This document shows, one piece after another, positions 10,962 through 20,004 of a DNA stretch of 64,000 nt. Position 1 is the first letter of the stretch. Each line of letters begins with the position of its first letter. Made by a program: the position numbers and the translations under genes. The notes beneath the pieces were generated by a model. The model worked only from the letters and a program-made list of their open reading frames with translations, was not told where the DNA came from and did not search any database. Source of the stretch: Bryopsis sp. KO-2023 (Eukaryota; Chlorophyta; Ulvophyceae; Bryopsidales; Bryopsidaceae); NCBI GenBank assembly GCA_030272585.1, contig BSYQ01000001.1, forward strand, positions 8,323,001 through 8,387,000, given 5' to 3'.

Positions 10962-13412
10962 TCAAGGGTCGATCTGAAATGAAATGGGTGTTCTTGGAAG
11001 GGTTGTTTCTGTTCTCTCGGAAACCCACGTGTTTTGGCTCAGGATGGAAGATGTGTTGGGCATGAATGGAGCAGTGCTCAGCAGCTGTAGCATTCTCAAC
11101 CGCAAATAGTCAGGGCTCAACAGCTCCTTGTTTCCTTCTGCCTCCATCAAAGCACTGCCGGAAAGAAAAAGTCAATCAAAGAGAGGAAATAATCAAATGG
11201 ATGCTACCAAAGTCAACTGTTGCTAAAATCCTCCGATCCAGCTCGACCCCAGCTCCGGAGGAACAAAACGAACGATGGCAGAAAATAGCTTACGATGTTT
11301 TTTGTGCTTCGGCGATGGCCTTTTCTCGTTCCAACATGATCATGTTTTCAAGTTTCTGAACCTCTAGCTCTATTTTCTTGTTCTCCAATCGATGTCGTAA
11401 ACCTCTCCCACGCTCTGCTTCCCTCCTCGCCTGAAAATGTTCAACCAAAAATACAAGTACCGTACGCACAAACTTCAATGTGCCAGCGATTTCAGTGTAA
11501 CAATGTTTGATGATGTGCCAAGCTTGTTGTAACGCGTAACATGTGTGCCAATGTGCCAGGCGCATCACAAAACAATCAAAATAACAAAATCACACCCACA
11601 ATCCACAATAACCACCCAACACCAGATTTAGTATTTTTGGACCAAAAGAGCACTCTGCTCCTCCGGTATTTTGTCCCTCTCTTGGAAATCCCAACAAGAA
11701 AATATAATTGGAATTTCCTTGTACACCACATTCAGATGACGAACATGAGGCCTATCCACAACTATCCCCTAAACTATCTGTTTTGGGAGTATGTGTATGT
11801 TATTGTTTATTTTTTGACACTTCTGGACTGGGCTGGGTTCAGATCTGTTAGGGTTATTTGGACATAAGAGTTATTGATTCCAAGACAATTCTGATCTAGG
11901 CTGGGATTACTTCTGGTTTGGGGACAGTACACTGTTCTGATGATGGTTTCGTCAGACTTGCGACATGTAAGCCTCCTAGGCGTAAGTGTTTTGGTTGGAG
12001 TGTTTGTGATGAACGAGAATAGTAGCCTACAATAGATGTTTTTGTTTTCATTGAGTTTTAGATGTAATTCAGAGAATGAAATATATTAAACATGTTAAGG
12101 CTTGATAGTGGGATATTTTAGTCATATATCACAGATATCACAGTGTGATATTTTAAAGCAGCCTGGACACAGACACAAGTACGTAACATAATTGATGAGT
12201 GTGCCACAGCCCACGTAACGCGTAACACGATGTGCCGTGCCCACCTAAGTGTAACCGTAACGGCACATTGAAGTCTGTGCGTACGGTATATTTGAAAAAA
12301 TTCTACTGTTTAGTTTGGAAAGAAAGATTGAGAGAGGGGGGTGATTCCCCCCCCCCCCCCTAATTTTCCTCCATGGAAAAAAACCATACCTCTGCGATTG
12401 TTTTCTCCAACTCATTAAGCCCATTCGCTTTTCGACACCTTCAACTTCTCCTCGGCGGCAACAGCTTTCAACCGGTGTTGCTCGACCTCTAGGAAATGAC
12501 TTTCTATGAAACTGGGGACTTCGGGGATCCTCAGATGAATATCAATGATGGTAAGGCCTGGAACAGTTTCTCTCAGCTTCCCAACCAGGGACTCATTCAC
12601 ACGATTTCCTAGCTGAACACAAAACATCACTCAGAAACATGACGACAAAAAAAACCAATTCTTGGACGGACCCCACCAGGCAAGGAACACACAAAAAAAA
12701 AGCAGTTCTGCAACCAAACAACACCTCAATCTTTTCTGCAAGTTTTTTTTTTGAGAATTTTGTTTTTTAAAGAATTTTACTTTTGTGGAGTCCAGGCATG
12801 TCCAAACCAACAAGAACAAATGGAGGGAAGAGATCCTACCTCCCTGAAGGTGTTAAAAATTTCGTGAATGTTCATGGCGATGCACCATGAGCTGATCTCC
12901 CTCCGAATAAGTTTTCCCACCAATTTCGTGACGAAATTCTCTCCATACTTTTTTATTGTATCGTACAGATACTCTGGGTCAAGCTCATGCGTCACCTAAC
13001 GACAGGAACACCACGAAAAAAAACAGCTTCATTTTGGCCCCCATGTCGGTGAATTATGTGCATAAGTAAAAGCCCAGTTTGAAGTTTCAGTTTTGCTGGA
13101 TTCCATCCCCAATCCCAGCTGGTGATTTCATTTGCTCCTTCAGCAAGAACCCATATGCCAGAGAAGTAATAAAAAGTTGTTTCTGTTGATATTTCGCTGG
13201 ACGTACCTCCACTGCTTTCAAGCGAATGACGATTCCTCCTTTGATAGTGCAGCTGGTGTTCGCCAGCAAAGTCGTCGTCGCGAACGATCGGTATGGCCTC
13301 ATATCGATCAAGAAAAGGCACTCTCAACCGCAAACCGGGCTGGCTTATCCTCGACAGCAAGGAATCTTTCGATCCCACACATAAAATCATTCATTTTGAT
13401 AAATAGCCACTT
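10962..13412 (-). pseudogene. Erlin (SPFH/prohibitin-domain ER membrane protein), apparently decayed
   Basis: Erlins are endoplasmic-reticulum lipid-raft proteins that recruit ubiquitin ligases and regulate sterol and IP3-receptor turnover. Minus-strand exons run right to left: about 13207-13370, 12840-12995 (52 codons), 12390-12612, 11294-11430 and 10962-11154 with TGA. Landmarks match the family in order: CTIKGGIVIRLKAVEV, the PEYLYDTIKKYGE helix region, VPGLTIIDIHLRIPE, a long coiled coil (ENKKIELEVQKLENMIMLER) and the C-terminal LLSPDYLRLRMLQ. Two one-base shifts are needed: one between VPF and LIDMRPYRS (near 13312), one after EEKLK (near 12440). The N-terminal signal anchor was not found; repeat DNA starts at 13446, so the 5' end may be lost. 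Sequencing indels are an alternative explanation. Confidence 0.85.
11460..12286. mobile_element. TIR DNA element with TA target duplication, in Erlin intron
   Basis: The left end TA-CCGTACGCACAAACTTCAA and right end TTGAAGTCTGTGCGTACGG-TA form inverted repeats that continue inward. Both sides also carry GTAACGCGTAACA and GATGTGCC words in mirrored order, over roughly 100 bases. TA flanks both ends (11458-11459 and 12287-12288), as in Tc1/mariner-type insertions. The 827 bp interior has no transposase-like frame, so it is a non-autonomous copy. It fills nearly all of the large intron between the 12390-12612 and 11294-11430 exons. Confidence 0.85.
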
Positions 13413-13445
13413 ACTCTTAAGGAGGCTGAACAAATGATGCAGTAC

Positions 13446-13640
13446 CATGTTACTAAAGTGCAGAGTGGATGTTGATGCTGCAGGGGGTAGAAATGGAGCT
13501 GGCAGCAGGAAAAACTAACTTTCCCACCCTGCAGGTTTCGCGTCGTCATCTTCTCTCTGCCGCCTCTGGCTGGACCGCTTCCGTACTTGTTGCTCCGTTT
13601 GGCCGTCGCCCCTTCGTGGCTCCTGTTCCTTCCTCGAGTT
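13446..13640 (+). mobile_element. Retroelement-derived fragment sharing a segment with 9180-9250
   Basis: CATGTTACTAAAGTGCAGAG and the following ~70 bases match 9180-9250 (…GGATGTTGATGYTRCAGGGGGTAGAAATGGAGCTGGCAGCAGG). The following G+C-rich stretch has the same composition as the fossil at 7440-9250. It is best read as a second, separate remnant of the same family, broken and old. It abuts the start of the damaged Erlin gene. Confidence 0.55.
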
Positions 13641-14036
13641 TAAGTCCCCCACAGCGGGGCCCCGATTCTCAAAGTCCCTCACAGCAGGGCACCAGGTCAC
13701 GCTAACCCAGACTCAAAGGGTGTTGATTGGTAGAAACAGCAGGACGGTGGCCATGGAAGTCGGAATCCGCTAAGGAAAATGGATGGCGCTCAAGCGTGCG
13801 AACCGGCGTGCGGCCGCGATCCTGGTTTTCAAAGTCCCTCACAACAGGGCACGTCTAAGTCCCCCACAGCAGGGCATCGTTTTTTCAAGTCCCTCACAGC
13901 AGGGCCCCGATTCTCAAAGTCCCTCACAACAGGGCACCGGGTTTTCAAAGTCCCTCACAGCAGGGCACGTCTAAGTCCCCCACAGCAGGGCATCGTTTGT
14001 TCAAGTCCCTCACAGCAGGGCACCAAATTCTAAGTT
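13641..14036. repeat. Minisatellite with AAGTCCCYCACARCAGGGC core
   Basis: About eleven cores AAGTCCC(T/C)CACA(G/A)C(A/G)GGGC lie in direct orientation with variable spacers (GATTCTCA, GTTTTTTC, ACCGGGTTTTC, ACGTCT). A 70-75 bp higher-order unit is seen at 13800-14036. One non-repeat interruption lies at 13700-13810. Confidence 0.9.
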
Positions 14037-14166
14037 CCCCAGTTGTTTTTTGCTTTTTTTTTGGATAGCTTCAAAAGTCGAACAAAGTCAAAGTTACATT
14101 AGAGCTGGTCGGTTTCGCTTTAGAGATAAAGGCGTGGGAAATGTTTTATTTTTTTATTTTTGAAAA

Positions 14167-14679
14167 ATGACCATCAATGATGTTGCTGTAGGCGCAGTCC
14201 TACCCCTCAGTGTTCCTGCTGTTGAACAAGGTGGATTTGGTGAGCTGGCGAAAGTGTTCTATGGAAAATATCCGTTTAAGAAGTGCTTCTTCATATCTGC
14301 TCTGAAGGGTGGTGGAATTCGATTTTTGAAAGAACATTTGGTCAGAAAGGTAAGCACTGCATTCTGACAGTATCTTTCTTCTCACCGTGTTTTACCAGAA
14401 GCTTCCATGTTGTTATGCCATCTGCCTTTTGTTTTACCATGTAAATGCGACGAGGAATTTCTCAAAACTGGTGAGGAAAAGCATGTCGCATTTGTTGCTG
14501 TTGCTGGGGAATAGAATACGAAGGATGGTAGTGGGAAAGAAAGGGGAAATCATACAGTCTTATATCGCGTTTAGGGCACAGAGAGAGATCTGATCAAAAT
14601 TCTAGGGAGGAAGGTTCTTTTGTCGATAAAAGTGAAAGTAGTGAATCCTTTAGGTAAACTGGCAACGCAAGGAAAATAG
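14167..14679 (+). pseudogene. Era-type GTPase, C-terminal remnant (KH domain)
   Basis: Era is a GTPase needed for small ribosomal subunit assembly, in eukaryotes usually in mitochondria or plastids. Exon one (to 14349, donor AAAG|GTAAGC) encodes the end of the G domain, KKCFFISALKGGGIRFLKEHL, where SAL-K-G is the family's G5 region. Exon two from 14399 encodes the KH core RRMVVGKKGEIIQ and then, in a shifted frame, LIKILGRKVLLSIKVKVVNP before TAG. The P-loop, switch regions and most of the G domain are absent; minisatellite DNA lies where they should be. Truncation plus the frame change make a functional product unlikely. Confidence 0.75.
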
Positions 14680-16922
14680 AATCGGCCAGGAGATGTTTTT
14701 GTGGATCATTTTGTGGGGGGGGGGGGGTGGGGAGGAGATGGGGCTAGACGTGGGGTTGGAATCGCCGGACAACATCTACGCCCATTAGAAAAGAGAATGC
14801 AATTGACATTGAGGAATTTTAAAATTTGAGGTGTTTTTTCCCTGTTGGAACATTCGAAGCAAAGAAGCGGTGTTTCGCTGTTTTTCCCTTCATTTCTGCT
14901 TGATGCGTTTTTTCGTTGCTTTTTGTGGTCCTATTTGCTTCTCATAACTTCACACGAAAAAGTTCATGAATACTAAAAGAAGGCCCAAAAAAATTCTGTA
15001 TGGAAGATCTCCTCAAACTGGTGGTTTTTGACAAGGTTTTAGATTGTGAGAGTGTGGGTTTTCGAGTCAAATCAATAATCGTTGTTTTTCAAAAGTGTTG
15101 AAATCCTTTTTTGTGATGGTAGACCAAAATCCAAGGACCAAAAAAGCTTCCCAACAAAACAAAATGACAGCCCCAGGAACCTCACCAAAAATCAGAATGC
15201 ATCGATTTGATTGTTTTTTGAAACCTTCCACCTTGCGTTGCTGACCATCCCTATTGATATAGCTCCTTTTTCCAAGGCTTTCAGCCGTCAATGAGCAACA
15301 TATGGGCTAGCACAGTGGTAATATTGACGAGGAGGTGTGGAATTTTGATAGGTTTTGAGATATCGGAGGGTGAAATTCATGGCGAGGAAACGTAGGATGA
15401 AACCTCGTTGCCAGTCCGAGCAAATTTCCTGAAATCGCTGGAGCCGCCAGAGCGAAGGGTGCAGATCAGGGTAATATGGAGAGGAGCCCACAAGTTTCCA
15501 ACTCCAAAGAGCTGGAGGCATGCGTGCCGAGAATGGGGGGGTTAGAGCCACGCACCGTTGCTGTGAATTCGCCCAACACCGAGGTGATTGTCGAGGACTG
15601 CCACCATGTGGCAATATCTGTACGAGTAAATGCTGAATTTATCAGGCTGGATGGACGGTGATCGAGCCAGCTGGGGGTATTTCATCCACTGGTTCGATAC
15701 GCAGCAAGAAAACTGGTACTCATTGTGCCGATCGACGTTTGATTTTAGCCTCGACTTCCAACTGTTTGTCTTGATCGTACAGCTACCGATCCTCAGCAAC
15801 CACGTGGCCTCCATGCATTCGATCGCGATGAGCTATGGCGTCCCTATGTCAGACCGGGATGTTCTGGACCTCATGTCGAGCATCGGGCAGATCTCCTTTC
15901 TGTGCTTATCTTTTCCATCATGTCATAGACCCCAAACTTCAGTCGGTCAGCAGTTTGATTGGGACCATCAATCGGCTGTGTTTTCACTCCGATCAAGCGG
16001 ACGAAACAAGCAAGTAGTTCGACATCACTGTGCACCCCCGTATGCACCAAGGGGTGGGAATGTAAAAAGGTCAGGTCAATCCAATGCAGCAGCCAGCTTT
16101 TACCACATTCCGAGGTTTTTAAGATGACACCACTTGATGATGATGACAGACGACAACGAATGATGTCCGCTGTGACGTCCACTGCTGATGAAAGTGGTGA
16201 CGGTTAGTTCTGGCGTTTACTGTGGTTGACCGTCTGTTCTGGATTGGAGAGAGGAAATGATGGCTTGAATGCACGGAGCGTTTGACACAATCTGTCCCGG
16301 CGACGGAATTTGGTTCGGAGACTGGCTCAGTAAAGAGCGACCCAATGAATGACTGGTTACAGATGAAGTGGTTTGGAGAATAGTTCGTCTTCTTTTATAG
16401 CCCCAGTTCAGCTAACTGTTTCTACCCAACACTGATACAACTTCCCCTTCCAGTAACTCTCACTACCAACTCCACTCAGTCAGACCATGAAACACCAACC
16501 ATAACGATCAATCAACACGATCTCCCACAACTGTACATGCACATCTCTGTTATACGACAAACAAACAAACATATACGACACCAGTTTGTGATTCACCAGC
16601 TACATGTAGTTTGAAGGCATTTAGGCGAAGATGCAACTCGACGCTTTTCCGTACTGGGATACAGACTACGAAGTCGAGAGCGTCACTCGACAGCAGACAG
16701 ACGCCGCGATCTTTTTCCTTGAGAACTGCTCCAGAAATAAATTGTGCAGGTGGTACAACGGATTTCCACCGCCAAAAGAGAGAAGGCGCGAGTGAAAAAA
16801 AAAAAAAAGGTACACATTTTCCACGCGCGATTCGCAGCCAGCTTTGCGTTTGCTTTCATCGGTTCAGAAATCCTCTTCTTCCGTCGGCTTGCAAGAACAG
16901 CGTGTTACCGCAGGAGAGCACG
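14680..16922. other. Unassigned stretch with coding-like but unrecognised segments
   Basis: 14700-15290 shows nothing beyond a G-run at 14714-14728. 15420-16130 has long open frames on both strands and even base composition, as in an exon, but no domain was recognised and frame choice is arbitrary. A possible plus-strand start at 16124 (MTPLDDDDRRQR…) ends in a GT at about 16202. 16390-16610 looks non-coding. Confidence 0.35.
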
Positions 16923-17944
16923 ATGTCTCAGCTGAGTGACAAGAATCGAATTGTGAGGTTGGACGCGGACGATCACCCCAACCCCCTTCACAGTGACAGG
17001 TGGGAAGATCTGCTCCACGAGCGCACTGCTGTTGGTTTCCTGCATTTCCTATCCCTGCATCGTCGCTGCGAGTGTGATTTCCTGTGGGCGTTGGCAGTGA
17101 ATTCGTCCAGCCGTAACTCCACCCTTCAGAATTTCAGATCCGTTGATATTTTGCATTTCGCGACCATTTCATCTTCTTGCTTGCTGGTTGGCCTTGATTT
17201 TTCCACACACTCTTTTTTTGACTGTAATTCTTTCTGGTTTTCCAGTTTGAAAAGCACTGTTTCCACTTTGCAAAGCGATGTGACGGTTGAGTTCGACCCA
17301 CCGAGTGCTGTCCACCAATCTCCAGCGTTTCACTCAACGATATACCGAAGTTTAGCGGAGCCTTGCTCGCCGTTGGAAGACAAAGTCAGGGCAGGGTATA
17401 AGTTGATCGATGGTCAGAGAAGGGACATTGCCCGGATGATGAACAAAGTGTCAGACCTCAGGGCAGCCCATGAGGGAAAGCAGTCCGCAATCGAACAGCT
17501 CTAGTGAGTTCTCTTTCATGAAAAAAGACACCTATGGTTTTAGGAGGGGAAAACCACGATATCCATTTTTGAGCAACTGGACCCATCGTATTATTTTGAA
17601 GTCAGTTTCGTTGAAAAAGAGCAGTGTTTTCCCTTATTCTAAGCAGATTTCACCAACTTGTGCAAAAAGTAAAACAACAAACAAGGGAAAAATATATTAA
17701 AAAACAAGGCACAAGGGAGATAATGGAGAAACATGGAGAGTTTACCCACAGGTTTGCTTTGATTATTTTTTAAAGCAGCGATTCTCTCGTTGAATGCAGT
17801 GTGATGGTCGAGCAAGTGCAGCCACTCCTCACTCAACTCAGCGGGTGGTCCGAAAAGGTGATGACTGAAGAGGCTGAGCTCATGGGCAAACTCAAAGCAG
17901 CTAAAGCACTGTCGGGGATTCCCGAAGAAGACTTTGACGTGTAG
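16923..17944 (+). CDS. Coiled-coil protein of unknown function, copy B
   Basis: The start MSQLSDKNRIVRLDADD is chosen because it is followed by an open, polar N-terminus. A middle exon from about 17248 (acceptor TTTTCCAG) to 17503 encodes DKVRAGYKLIDGQRRDIARM and a heptad-like helix. The last exon, 17779-17944, joins in frame and ends GIPEEDFDV-TAG. The first intron (about 17030-17247) has no ideal donor, so that join is tentative. The product would be about 200 residues, hydrophilic, without signal or membrane segments. Leu/Lys/Glu spacing suggests a coiled-coil adaptor or complex subunit. The 3' part from 17480 is duplicated at 1-473. The ciliary neighbours ARL6 and DRC2 lie just downstream, but no function can be inferred from that alone. 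Confidence 0.65.
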
Positions 17945-17982
17945 AGGTGAAAAAAAAACCAAAAAAAAAACTTTTCAGAGCG

Positions 17983-18013
<31 letters not shown>

Positions 18014-18980
18014 AATTTTGGCTGGAGAAGGGAAGAAAAAAAGACCTCATTCATAAGGAAAAACAAAAACAAAACACGCTTCATGTATGATAGTTTGCTT
18101 TCTTTCGTACCTGTATGGACTGTCAAGAAAGAAAGTTAAAAAAAAAAAGTCTTGTATCTGATGTATCTGGCAGTTTGATTTTCTACGCATCTATTTTCGA
18201 ATATCATTTTGGGTTCAATAGCATATTAGCAAAATAGCGCCAGTGAGGGTTTGAATTTTTGGAGGGGAAAAGAAAGAAATGGCAAAATTCCCTTCTGGTG
18301 GGCGCGCACGTGAATTGTTTTGCAAGAAAATAGGGGAAAAAAATGGATTGAAGAAAAAAATTTACGTCCAAATTACACATACTATCAAAAAATAGCATGT
18401 ATGAACTCACACCCCGCCCCCCCTCTTCTCACTATGATTTGCCACGATTCTTGCGACTTGAGCTATCGCTCACTGCACAATCAATCAAAATTATATCATT
18501 ATCATATCTTATCATTTCTAATTTTCCCCTGTTCTAAATATATCCGGGTTTGGTGGGGGAAAGCATAGCACATTTTTAATTGGCTTTGGAGATCATCAAT
18601 CTTGCCATATGCACATTTGCATGCAAAATGGCAAGTCTAGCTTGGGGAAAATGGTTGCATATCACCTTTTTGACTTCCCTCACAAAACCCAAGTGTTTTG
18701 ATGTTTCTGAGAAAATCAGCAAATTGGCATGACAGAGTTGTGTTGCCGACTCGCTGATTGGTGTTTTGAGGTAGGGAGGGTTTTGTTTCGTTTTCTACGT
18801 TTTCTAGTTCTGCATGGGATGTACGTTTGGGAGGCACGGGTGTCTGGGAAAGGGAGGAGGGGGATAAACAATAAAATTGGGTGGTTTGTAGGGTTGGTGG
18901 GACGGTGGCATGACGGTGTAAGTTTCTGTGTGGATGTGGTGGTGTTCCCTTGGATGAAACTGAGTTGTGTTTTGTTGATT
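17480..18980 (+). repeat. Segmental duplication, copy B
   Basis: Direct repeat of 1-1516 with a start-to-start distance of about 17.48 kb. Differences are mostly homopolymer and microsatellite lengths (for example an expanded GA run at 17984-18010) and single substitutions. Identity looks well above 90 percent by eye. Confidence 0.95.
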
Positions 18981-19145
18981 TTCCTGCAATCTTTCCTATT
19001 TCTCCAAAGGAGGGATGCCCAAGAAAATTTCCCTCAAGAAAATACTGGGACAAGAACATCCCACACTCAATCGACCACTCAACATGAAGTCAACGTACTT
19101 CAGCTTGACAAATCTGACCGTTCCAACCAACTTTCCACCCCCCCG

Positions 19146-19694
19146 CTATCCTTTCCTTATTTTATCCCCCAGCCACTCCATTCCTTTTCCCAGACCGTCC
19201 CCCGTCAGCGCATTACTGGCCACGATTTGCCAACCTCTGTCTTTGATCTCATCCAAATTCAAACCCTCGGCTATCTCTACCGGAGACAGGGCAGTTGGCA
19301 AATCCTGTTTGTTCGCAAAAATTAGCAGAGGTACCTTGCCCAGTTCCTTGTGTCCAAGCATGGTATCTAATTCATCTTTAACCACCGCCAGGCGTATCTT
19401 GTCGGCACTATCCACGACGAATATCACAGCCTCAGCTTCCCTGTAATACTGCTCCCACAAGTTTCGATAACGACCAGCGCCAGACATATCGAAAACTGTG
19501 AAGTTGAGTCCGCCCTGTGAAAACTCCTCGACTGAAAAACCCACAGTCGGAGCGACCTCTGGGGATTGGTTTTTCTGCGGTTTCAACCTCTCGATGATGG
19601 TCGTCTTCCCGCTGTTGTCGAGTCCGACCAATAACATATTTACTTTCCGTCCCCCTAAGCCCAGCGCGTCTAAAAGGCGTTTTAGGAAACCCAT
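19146..19694 (-). CDS. ARL6: ARL6/BBS3, Arf-like small GTPase
   Basis: An intronless 182-residue frame, the usual Arf/Arl length. G2 follows Met. The P-loop GLDNSGKTT is at residues 24-32, switch I PTVGF at 49-53, DMSG (G3) at 69-72 with the ARL6-type continuation RYRNLWEQYY, and NKQD (G4) at 128-131. FDMSG-x-GRYRNLWE-x-YY and the IIxxLKP segment after the P-loop separate ARL6 from other Arls. In cilia, GTP-bound ARL6 recruits the BBSome coat to membranes at the ciliary base for membrane-protein traffic. It is transcribed away from DRC2 with 310 bases between start codons. All catalytic positions visible are intact. Confidence 0.95.
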   Translation of the reverse strand: MGFLKRLLDALGLGGRKVNMLLVGLDNSGKTTIIERLKPQKNQSPEVAPTVGFSVEEFSQGGLNFTVFDMSGAGRYRNLWEQYYREAEAVIFVVDSADKIRLAVVKDELDTMLGHKELGKVPLLIFANKQDLPTALSPVEIAEGLNLDEIKDRGWQIVASNALTGDGLGKGMEWLGDKIRKG

Positions 19695-20004
19695 CCCGTT
19701 GCTGATTGCTCGTAGCTAAACCGCCATCCCCTAAAGGTGCCACCTCCTTTTCGCAACAGATTCGACAAAGTCGTCGCTGGACGTCGAGCTCGACGAACAA
19801 GCCAGAAACTCTCCTCTGTGTCTATCGAGCCTCGGTCGCCTTCCTGACAGCTAGCGTTTGAAATCGCTGACAGCGTCCCCTCTGGTCCAGCGAAAGTTGG
19901 ACTACTGGTGGCGAATCATAAACACAAAACTGGTCGCTGGTTCGTTTCAATGATCGATTTGGGAGAATAGATCCAAGGTTACTGACGAATTTGGGAGAGC
20001 AAAA
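19695..20004. promoter_or_regulatory. Shared divergent promoter interval between ARL6 and DRC2
   Basis: The 310 bases separate two oppositely oriented start codons, so both promoters and 5' leaders must lie here. No TATA box or convincing RFX X-box was seen on either strand. The interval is CpG-containing and not AT-rich. Confidence 0.6.

Noticed and set aside
10493-11065. 190-codon plus-strand open frame
   Set aside because: Overlaps the conserved last Erlin exon on the other strand and shows no family signal.
13641-14036. CRISPR-like regular repeats
   Set aside because: Spacers are short, variable and partly identical to one another, the cores tandem, and the genome is eukaryotic; this is a minisatellite.
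19695-20004. RFX X-box in the ARL6-DRC2 promoter
   Set aside because: GTTGCTGATTGC and GGTTACTGAC were considered, but neither supplies both half-sites of the consensus.
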